Source: CAZOIA01 sp964579675
Lineage (GTDB): Bacteria > Planctomycetota > Phycisphaerae > UBA1845 > PWPN01
Assembly: GCA_964579675.1 (NCBI GenBank)
Contig: CAZOIA010000161.1
Coordinates: 1 to 12,682, forward strand
Length of the DNA stretch: 12,682 nucleotides
Direction: 5' to 3'
Part shown: piece by piece, positions 7,706 through 12,682 of the stretch
Numbering within the stretch: position 1 is the first letter of the stretch
Layout of the letters: every line of letters begins with the position of its first letter
Notes under the pieces: model-generated
What the model saw: only the letters and a program-made list of their open reading frames with translations
What the model was told of the DNA's origin: nothing
The model's database searches: none
Made by a program: the position numbers and the translations under genes

Positions 7706-7758
7706 GGGTGCGGAATCCCGGCGCGGGGTGCGGATGAGAACCCCGGTCGGGTGCGTGA
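7706..7758 (+). repeat. Spaced direct repeats GGGTGCG(GA)
   Basis: GGGTGCGGA occurs at 7706-7714 and 7726-7734, exactly 20 bases apart, and GGGTGCG returns at 7749-7755. Spacing near two helical turns is compatible with a protein-binding array, but GC-rich background makes chance copies plausible. Confidence 0.45.
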
Positions 7759-7816
7759 CAGTCCAGGCGGCGGGCCGGAGGAAGCCCTATGCTGCCTCGG
7801 CCAGGCCCCGGCCCAG

Positions 7817-7832
7817 AAGGTGCGAAGGTGCG
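7817..7832 (+). repeat. 8-bp tandem repeat AAGGTGCG x2
   Basis: AAGGTGCG is present twice in tandem and is followed by the degenerate unit AAAGTGGA (7833-7840). The core GGTGCG is shared with the spaced repeats about 65-110 bases upstream. Confidence 0.6.
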
Positions 7833-7879
7833 AAAGTGGAAAAGGCACGTCGCAGCCGGTGTTTTCTCACTTTCTCGCA
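7829..7879. repeat. Imperfect inverted repeat / hairpin
   Basis: The left arm TGCGA-AAGTG-GAAAA (7829-7843) pairs with the right arm 7862-7879, whose complement reads TGCGA-ga-AAGTG-a-GAAAA, leaving an 18-base loop. All 15 left-arm bases can pair, and the right arm carries two small bulges. It could be a transcribed hairpin, a REP-like dispersed element or a transposon scar. Confidence 0.45.
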
Positions 7880-8120
7880 TTGGCACTTGTTCGCGGGGCG
7901 CGTCAGGCCATTCCGGGAAAGACGAGGACCCGGCTTTCTGGGAGCCCCGCCGATTCCGTCACGGACCTACCCCGGTCGGGGCGAGGGCAAACCCCGCGAC
8001 ATGTTCGTCCGTATGATGTAAGATAGGGCCGCCGTCGCCCGGCGGCGGGCGGCGGGCTGAGCTTCACAGGTACCCGTAGTCCCTTGCCGAAAACCGTGGG
8101 ATGGAGATGGAATTCGCGCC

Positions 8121-10106
8121 ATGGCGCACAAACACCTGAAAGAATCGATCGAAGCCCAGACGGGGCTCTCCAGCCTCCTGTTGATCGCCACCCTGATGGG
8201 CGGCCTGCTGGTTCTGAACTCATTCATTGCCGGGTGGGTATTTGACGAACCGGAGATTCCATCCGCCTTCGCCCTGGCCGGCGCGCTCTTTCTGGGGGCG
8301 CCGCTGATGATCCACGCCCTCAGGCACCTGGTGCACGGGCGAATGCACATGGACGAGTTGGTCGCGCTGGCAGTTGGTGCCGCCATCGCGATCGGGCGGT
8401 ACCAGGAAGCGGGGGTGATCGCGTTCTTTATGATCATATCGACCCTGATCGAGACCCGGACGGCCTTGGGTGCCCGGGCGTCGATTGAGTCTCTGATCCG
8501 GCTCACTCCGACGCGGGCCCATCGGCTGAACCCGGACGGCAGCGAAAGTGAGGTCGAGGCCAAGCTCCTCGCCCCGGGCGACCTGATTCGCGTCCGCCCG
8601 GGGGACAACATTGCCGCGGACGGCGTCGTGGCGGCGGGCTTTTCCACCGTTAATCAGGCCACCATTACCGGCGAATCGCTGCCCGTGGACAAGAGCGTGG
8701 ACGACGAGGTGTTCAACGGCACGAGCAATCTGACTGGCGTCCTGGACATCCGCGTCACCAAGGCGGGGCGGGAAACCACGCTGGGCCGGGTGCAGTCGCT
8801 CATCCTCCAGGCGGAGAAAACCCGGATTCCGCTCATGCGGTTGATCGATCAGTACGCCGCCTGGTACACCCCGACGATCCTCATGCTGGCGGGTATCGTG
8901 CTGTTCTTCAAGCGGGGCAGCGACGACGGGATGCCGCGGGCGATCACGATGCTGGTGGTGGCGTGCCCGTGTGCGCTGGTTCTGGCGACCCCGACGGCGA
9001 TGGTGGCGGCGCTGTCGTGTGCGGCCCGGCTGGGGATCCTGCTGAAGAACGTGGTGACGCTGGAGGGGGCCCGAAACTTGACCGCGGTGATGTTCGACAA
9101 GACGGGCACCCTGACCACCGGCGAGTTGGCCGTCACCCAGATGAAGCCGGCACCGGGCGTGGATGGCTCGGAGCTGCTTCGGCTGGCCGCATCGGTGGAT
9201 CAATTGTCCAAGCATCCCAACGCCCGGGCCCTGGTGGCAGTGGCGGCCAAGGCCCGACTGTCCCTGGCCAAGCCCCAGAGGTTCGAAGAGGTTTCCGGCA
9301 AGGGGGTGGCAGCGGCATTGGGCGACCAGGAAGTGCTCGTGGGCCGGAGTAGCTGGCTGGCGGAGCGCGGCGTCGATCTCAGCTTGCTGAACGATGCTGC
9401 GTTCACGGAGCCCGAAGGGGTGAGTGTTCTGTACGTGGGTAGGGCGGGCAAACTCATCGGCTGGATCGGGCTGGAGGATCGCACCCGCGAGGAGGCCCGC
9501 GAGGCGATCAACGAGCTCCGCGAGCTCGGCGTCCGCACCCTGACCATGGTGACGGGCGACAAGCTGTCGGTGGCACACCGGGTGGCGAGCGAAATGGGCT
9601 GCACCGACGTCCATGCCGAAGTCCTGCCGGCCCGCAAGCTTCAGCTCGTGGACGAACTCAGGGCCAAGGGGCATCGGGTGGCGGTCATCGGGGATGGGGT
9701 CAACGACGCGCCCGCGCTGGCGGCCGGCGACCTGGGCGTGGCGATGGGGGCCGCCGGCAGCGACGTGGCCATCAACTCAGCCAGCATCGCCCTGATGAAC
9801 AACGATCTTCGCCGCCTGCCGTTCCTGATTCGCCTGTCCCGCGCAACCACGAAAGTCATCTGGCAAAACCTGCTGTTCGGCGTCTCCTACATCGTGGTGC
9901 TCGAGGTGCTGGCGGTGATGGGTCTGATTCCCACCATGCTGGCCGCCTTCTTGCACATGCTGGCCAGTGCGGTGGTGATTTTCAACTCAGCCCGGCTGGT
10001 GCGGTTTGGCGAGGATATCGAGTCCGCGCCGCTGAGCCCGACGAGTCAGCCGAGCCCGAGCCCCGGCACGCCTCCCCCACCGGCGGCGGCACCGGTGCCC
10101 GTTTAA
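8121..10106 (+). CDS. P1B-type heavy-metal translocating ATPase
   Basis: This 661-residue inner-membrane pump uses ATP to move a metal cation, usually outward. Eight membrane segments are visible: two N-terminal pairs (about 17-41, 48-66, 75-92, 97-115), a third pair before and containing the CPC motif (about 250-266, 275-300), and two at the end (about 581-626). The A-domain motif TGES is at 183-186, C282-P283-C284 lies in TM6, the phosphorylated aspartate is D326 (DKTGT), the P1B-specific His-Pro is H365-P366, and GDGVND is at 524-529. There is no N-terminal HMA domain, only MAHKHLKE before the first helix. TM7 and TM8 lack the usual signatures for Cu, Zn/Cd or Co classes (TM8 reads HMLASAVVIFNSARL from H612). 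The tail (about 637-661) is Pro/Ser/Ala-rich. No metal-sensing regulator is adjacent. The class is certain; the substrate is not assignable. Confidence 0.95.
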   Translation: MAHKHLKESIEAQTGLSSLLLIATLMGGLLVLNSFIAGWVFDEPEIPSAFALAGALFLGAPLMIHALRHLVHGRMHMDELVALAVGAAIAIGRYQEAGVIAFFMIISTLIETRTALGARASIESLIRLTPTRAHRLNPDGSESEVEAKLLAPGDLIRVRPGDNIAADGVVAAGFSTVNQATITGESLPVDKSVDDEVFNGTSNLTGVLDIRVTKAGRETTLGRVQSLILQAEKTRIPLMRLIDQYAAWYTPTILMLAGIVLFFKRGSDDGMPRAITMLVVACPCALVLATPTAMVAALSCAARLGILLKNVVTLEGARNLTAVMFDKTGTLTTGELAVTQMKPAPGVDGSELLRLAASVDQLSKHPNARALVAVAAKARLSLAKPQRFEEVSGKGVAAALGDQEVLVGRSSWLAERGVDLSLLNDAAFTEPEGVSVLYVGRAGKLIGWIGLEDRTREEAREAINELRELGVRTLTMVTGDKLSVAHRVASEMGCTDVHAEVLPARKLQLVDELRAKGHRVAVIGDGVNDAPALAAGDLGVAMGAAGSDVAINSASIALMNNDLRRLPFLIRLSRATTKVIWQNLLFGVSYIVVLEVLAVMGLIPTMLAAFLHMLASAVVIFNSARLVRFGEDIESAPLSPTSQPSPSPGTPPPPAAAPVPV

Positions 10107-10203
10107 GTGGGGACGGTTCGCTGGGCGGCGTCTGCTGAACGCGGCATGAGTCGTACATGACCACCATCGGGCCTGGAATCGCCTGCCTTCGCCACACTCT
10201 GCA

Positions 10204-10221
10204 TGCCGGTTACAACCGGCA
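10204..10221. repeat. Perfect 8-bp dyad, operator or terminator stem
   Basis: TGCCGGTT-AC-AACCGGCA is a perfect inverted repeat with a two-base centre. The short centre fits a dimeric regulator site better than an RNA hairpin. It lies 98 bases after the ATPase stop, with no following T-tract. Confidence 0.5.
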
Positions 10222-10419
10222 CCAACCGCGGGGAACCTGTCGGGAGCATCCTCGCCGACACCGCTGGGTATCGGACCTGCGTCACTTCCGCAGCAGGAGC
10301 GTTTACCTCTGCCCGCATCCGATAAGGACCAGGCCGGCAACAATCCTTGCCGTTGACGGATTCCGCCCTACGCGCTAGTGGAGCGCCCTGCCCGGGTGGA
10401 CGATATCACCCACGGAGCT

Positions 10420-10437
10420 ACCAATCTGCGCATTGGT
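10420..10437. repeat. Inverted repeat upstream of motA
   Basis: ACCAAT-ctgcgc-ATTGGT is a perfect 6-bp dyad with a 6-base spacer, ending 61 bases before the motA start. It could be an operator for motAB; chance is not excluded. Confidence 0.35.
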
Positions 10438-10486
10438 GAGGTCGGTCGTATCACGCGCCGGTCCCGGCTCTAATATCGGGCTTCGC

Positions 10487-10492
10487 GGGGTG
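10487..10492 (+). promoter_or_regulatory. Ribosome binding site of motA
   Basis: GGGGTG (extending to GGGGTGA) lies six bases before ATG 10499. It supports this start over the in-frame upstream start at 10433, which would add 22 residues unlike the MotA N-terminus. Confidence 0.7.
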
Positions 10493-10498
10493 AAGCGA

Positions 10499-11293
10499 AT
10501 GGATCTGGCTACCGCCATTGGACTGCTGGCTGCGGCCGGCATGCTCGTCTGGACGCTCTGGAGCGGCTCGGGCGGGGCGCTGAGCACATTCTGGGATACG
10601 CCGTCGGCAGTACTGGTCCTTGGCGGGTCACTCTTCGTGGTGCTGACCACTCAGGCCCTCGACAAGTTCCTGACGTTGTTCGGGGTGCTCAAGCGCAGCT
10701 TCTTCGTCAAGCGCCGGACCGTCGCCCAGATCATCGAACAGATCATCAAGCTGGGCGAGCTGGCCCGTCGCGAGGGCGTGCTTTCGCTCGAAAATGCGCT
10801 GGGCGACGTGGAGGATGAGTTCCTGGCCAACGGGATCCGGCTCGTGATCGACGGGACCGCCGCCGGCGAGATCGAGCAAATCCTCGAAGCGGAACTGGAG
10901 GCCATGGACGGACGCCACAGCCAGGGCAAGGGCATTCTGGACACCTTCGGCAAGTACTCGCCGGCCATGGGCATGATCGGAACTCTCATCGGGCTGGTGG
11001 CGATGCTGCAAAGCATGGACGATCCCTCACAGATCGGTACGGGTATGGCGGTGGCGCTATTGACCACGATGTATGGGGCGATCCTCGCCAACATGCTCTT
11101 CTTGCCGCTGGCCGACAAGCTCAGTTACCGTCACGAAGAAGAGATGCTGCTGAGAACCGTGATGCTCCGCGGGATCCTCTCCCTGCAGGCCGGTGACAAC
11201 CCGAGGGTCACCCAGGCCAAACTCTCGGTCTTCCTCCCGGTCAACCTTCGCGATTCGATCGAAGGTCCGGGCGGCCCCAAGAAAGAAGAGTAA
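10499..11293 (+). CDS. motA: Flagellar motor stator protein MotA
   Basis: MotA is the inner-membrane subunit that, with MotB, forms the ion channel and torque unit of the flagellar motor. The 264-residue product begins MDLATAIGLLAAAGML, the first membrane helix; a second helix follows (about 31-52, AVLVLGGSLFVVL), then the large cytoplasmic loop with REGVLSLENAL and many charged residues. The paired third and fourth helices include P155 (GKYSPAMGMIGTLIGL) and P203 (FLPLADKL), equivalent to the two conserved prolines of E. coli MotA (173 and 222). The start is set by the ribosome binding site and family alignment. motB follows after 32 bases. The ion used (H+ or Na+) cannot be told from sequence alone. 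Confidence 0.95.
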   Translation: MDLATAIGLLAAAGMLVWTLWSGSGGALSTFWDTPSAVLVLGGSLFVVLTTQALDKFLTLFGVLKRSFFVKRRTVAQIIEQIIKLGELARREGVLSLENALGDVEDEFLANGIRLVIDGTAAGEIEQILEAELEAMDGRHSQGKGILDTFGKYSPAMGMIGTLIGLVAMLQSMDDPSQIGTGMAVALLTTMYGAILANMLFLPLADKLSYRHEEEMLLRTVMLRGILSLQAGDNPRVTQAKLSVFLPVNLRDSIEGPGGPKKEE

Positions 11294-11325
11294 GACGCCG
11301 ATCGACAGCGTGGTCAAGGCAATCG

Positions 11326-12120
11326 ATGGCCAGAAGAAAGAAGAAACAGGCTCCAGCAGGTGCGCCGGCCTGGATCGTTTCCTACGGCGACATGATGTCG
11401 TTACTGCTGACCTTCTTCATCATGCTCGCCTCGATGGCCAACTACGATGACGTCAACGACCGGTTCATGGCCGCCATCGAGTCGATCCGCAAGGCTCTGG
11501 GGATGCCGGGCCAGACCGGCAAGAAGATCGATCCTTCTGTCGATTTCCACTCTCTTGTGAAGAAGCTGGAGTCTATTACCAAGCCCGACCAGCCACGGGA
11601 CCGTGGCGATTCCAGCGAAGAGGGGATCTACGGCAAGCACTTCCGATTGCGGCGTATTCGGGACGGGATGGAGATCACGCTCGGGGGCCCGATACTGTTC
11701 GAGCCGTTCTCCGCGAAACTCACCGGCCCGGGCAAGGCATCGCTCGGGCAAATCGGCGATGCTCTCAAAGGACATCGCAACAAGGTCGAGATTCGGGGGC
11801 ACGCAGCCGAAGAACCCCGTCCCGCCGACTGGACCTACGAGGATGCCATACAACTCTCGTTTCAACGGGCGAAAGTCGTCGCCAACGAGCTCATCCTTCG
11901 CGGCACCGATCCGAGGACTCTAACCTGGGTCGCGGTCGGGGCCAATGAACCGGTCGCCCGCGGCGTGTACGACCAGAGCCGGCGGGCCCAGAACCGGCGG
12001 GTGGAAATCATCGTCCGCGAATCGCTGATCGACGACTACCTCGGGCAGGAGCCCCTGCAGGACATTCCTACGACCCAGCCAACCGAGATGTCCGCCCCCG
12101 CATCTTCCGTCTCGCCCTGA
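11326..12120 (+). CDS. motB: Flagellar motor stator protein MotB (OmpA-like C-terminus)
   Basis: MotB pairs with MotA in the stator and anchors it to peptidoglycan. The 264-residue product has a basic N-terminus (MARRKKK), then the single membrane helix PAWIVSYGDMMSLLLTFFIM with the ion-carrying aspartate at D22. A polar linker leads to an OmpA/MotB domain (about 125-232) that keeps LSFQRAKVV with R181 and the closing NRRVEI (N223 onward). The usual GHTD motif reads GHAAE (from G158-H159), so the aspartate that helps bind diaminopimelate is missing or displaced. The last 25 residues are a Thr/Pro/Ser-rich tail. AAGG lies about seven bases before the ATG. The gene is 32 bases after motA and probably cotranscribed with it. 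Confidence 0.93.
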   Translation: MARRKKKQAPAGAPAWIVSYGDMMSLLLTFFIMLASMANYDDVNDRFMAAIESIRKALGMPGQTGKKIDPSVDFHSLVKKLESITKPDQPRDRGDSSEEGIYGKHFRLRRIRDGMEITLGGPILFEPFSAKLTGPGKASLGQIGDALKGHRNKVEIRGHAAEEPRPADWTYEDAIQLSFQRAKVVANELILRGTDPRTLTWVAVGANEPVARGVYDQSRRAQNRRVEIIVRESLIDDYLGQEPLQDIPTTQPTEMSAPASSVSP

Positions 12121-12170
12121 TGCGGCGGCGCTTGCGGTTTCGCAACCCGCTTCCCTTCAGGTGACGGCTG

Positions 12171-12195
12171 AACGGCCCGGGCGGCCGGGACCGTT
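12171..12195. terminator. Hairpin between convergent motB and LolA-like genes
   Basis: AACGGCCCGG, the loop GCGG, then CCGGG-a-CCGTT give a 10-bp stem with one bulged A, 50 bases after the motB stop and 7 bases beyond the stop of the minus-strand gene. Only TTTCT follows on the plus strand, so it is a plausible shared terminator with a weak T-tract. Confidence 0.5.
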
Positions 12196-12202
12196 TCTCG
12201 GA

Positions 12203-12682
12203 CTATTCGCGGACCGCGGGCGGACTCCCGGGACCGGGCGGTGGCAGGCGTTCCTCCCTCGGCTCGTAGCCGGGCAGGTCAGGCAGGTTCAGCCTGCTGG
12301 CAGCGAAGTTCCGGTTGAGACGGATATCCGAGAAACTGGCGGTGATCTTGTTGCCCTGTTCTTTTTCCACCGTCTGGACGCGAACGGGCAGGTCAAGCTT
12401 GCGGTCGATGTAGAAGTGGACTTTGCCGTACTTCTTGTGCATCTCCGTGCCGGGCAGGGGCGTGCATTCGAGGTGATCGGTGTTCTTCGGATCCTTGGGC
12501 GCCGGAGAAACCAGCTTTACGGAGAAGTGGCGGCGGATCTCGTCTTTCTTCTGGCCAAAGGGCAAGGGGAAAGGGCCCTTCCCGATCTGGAATACCTCAA
12601 CCTTCTCTCCAGGCCGAACGATCTGACGCTTGATGATCGTCCTGGTTTTCTCGCGGGCTTCGATGTACCACTCACCGTCGAA
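12203..12682 (-). CDS. LolA-like outer-membrane lipoprotein carrier family protein (5' partial)
   Basis: The frame is open to the window end, so about 159 C-terminal residues are seen and the start and signal peptide lie outside. The visible part begins FDGEWYIEAREKTRTI and has the alternating beta-strand pattern of the LolA/LolB fold: a DGxWxY-like segment, a basic strand, a glycine/proline turn (KGPFPLPFGQ), FSVKLVSP, the leucine/proline-rich strand HLECTPLPG, then VHFYIDRKLDLPVRVQTVE and ITASFSDIRLNRNF, typical of LolA C-terminal strands. The tail is Pro-rich. Proteins of this fold bind lipid or lipoprotein acyl chains in the periplasm; planctomycetes carry many divergent members, so a specific role in lipoprotein sorting is inferred. 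It is convergent with motB. Confidence 0.75.
   Translation of the reverse strand, partial: FDGEWYIEAREKTRTIIKRQIVRPGEKVEVFQIGKGPFPLPFGQKKDEIRRHFSVKLVSPAPKDPKNTDHLECTPLPGTEMHKKYGKVHFYIDRKLDLPVRVQTVEKEQGNKITASFSDIRLNRNFAASRLNLPDLPGYEPREERLPPPGPGSPPAVRE

Larger units (their letters stand above)
7404..8120. other. Long divergent intergenic region
   Basis: These 717 bases separate a minus-strand and a plus-strand gene, so promoters for both should lie here. Open frames exist on both strands but have Arg/Pro/Gly-rich translations without family-like segments or good starts, so I do not call genes. Visible items are an AT-rich island at 7522-7536 containing GATAAT on the minus strand (a possible -10 for the coiled-coil gene); five GGTGCG repeats between 7706 and 7832; an imperfect hairpin at 7829-7879; TATGAT at 8012-8017 (a weak -10 candidate for the ATPase gene); and a GC-rich hairpin, GCCGCC/GGCGGC, near 8028-8046 in the ATPase leader. 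No riboswitch or RNA gene could be assigned. Confidence 0.6.
10107..10498. other. Intergenic region between the ATPase gene and motA
   Basis: These 392 bases hold no convincing gene; the open frames are short and without family-like sequence. Three small dyads are present: 10204-10221, GGGTG/CACCC at 10394-10411, and 10420-10437. A weak -10-like TAATAT is at 10471-10476 without a clear -35. I looked for sigma28 and sigma54 flagellar promoter patterns before motA and found no good match. Confidence 0.55.

Noticed and set aside
7690..7800. Possible cobalamin-type or other riboswitch (GGGTGCGGAATCCCGG)
   Set aside because: Only a short GGTGnnGAATCC-like stretch fits; the downstream conserved core and pairing partners were not found on either strand.
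7565..8026. Open frame of 153 codons on the plus strand, overlapped by a 120-codon frame on the minus strand
   Set aside because: Both translations are Arg/Pro/Gly/Ser-rich with no family-like segment, and they fall in a region with hairpins and repeats. Long chance frames are expected at this GC content.
7760..8030. Fragments resembling RNase P RNA (GGAGGAAGCCC near 7777 and GGCAAACCCC near 7986, followed by AGATAGGG)
   Set aside because: The conserved GAAAGTCC core, the AACGCC and ACAGAA blocks and the GGAGCAAGACC segment after AAACCCC are absent, and the span is too short. A covariance-model search would settle it.
8220..9674. 484-codon open frame antisense to the P1B ATPase gene
   Set aside because: It is a shadow of the strongly conserved ATPase: its translation is His/Arg/Gly-rich and lacks any recognisable domain.
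10320..10345. Possible sigma54 promoter GGCAACAATCCTTGC upstream of motA
   Set aside because: The GG and GC elements are separated by 11 bases rather than the required 10, and the site is about 150 bases from motA.
4339..12682. Presence of both rarA and a LolA-like gene, which neighbour each other in E. coli (lolA-rarA)
   Set aside because: Here they are more than 6 kb apart with unrelated genes between them, and the LolA-like protein is a divergent family member, so there is no conserved synteny.

Overview
The window looks like chromosomal DNA of a GC-rich planctomycete or a close PVC-group relative. The evidence is indirect: a large secreted PKD/PPC-type protein, a LysM + YkuD L,D-transpeptidase with a proline-rich linker, a motAB stator pair and a LolA-like lipoprotein-carrier gene occur together, and most proteins carry long Pro/Ala/Asp-rich linkers. 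No rRNA, tRNA, CRISPR array, transposase or phage gene was recognised. Two genes run off the window, the first at its 5' end and the last at its 5' end on the minus strand.

Layout: (1) 2-1918 (+), the C-terminal part of a secreted multidomain adhesin-like protein. Its two tandem PPC domains share an almost identical stretch of DNA. (2) 2094-3564 (-), a probable two-gene operon: a membrane-anchored L,D-transpeptidase followed by a small all-alpha dCTPase/MazG-like pyrophosphohydrolase. Both have non-ATG starts with visible ribosome binding sites. (3) 3740-5730 (-), rarA followed by 5-formyltetrahydrofolate cyclo-ligase, with overlapping stop and start codons and an extended -10 promoter upstream of rarA. 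(4) 5922-7403 (-), an unrecognised acidic protein with a C-terminal coiled coil. (5) 7404-8120, a long non-coding interval holding short GGTGCG-type repeats and an imperfect hairpin. (6) 8121-10106 (+), a P1B heavy-metal ATPase without an N-terminal metal-binding domain and without the usual TM7/TM8 selectivity residues. (7) 10107-10498, non-coding with several small dyads. (8) 10499-12120 (+), motA and motB. (9) 12203-12682 (-), the C-terminal part of a LolA-like protein, convergent with motB and separated from it by a hairpin.

How the genes fit together: most are housekeeping or envelope functions. The L,D-transpeptidase cross-links peptidoglycan, MotB should anchor the stator to it, and the LolA-like protein points to lipoprotein traffic to an outer membrane. 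RarA (stalled replication forks) and the dCTPase-like enzyme (dNTP pool cleaning) are genome-maintenance functions, but nothing here shows that they form one system. I see no convincing new defence, secretion or biosynthetic system. The items most worth a second look are the metal specificity of the ATPase, the unknown coiled-coil protein, the non-coding stretch between them, and the recombinogenic repeat in the first gene.
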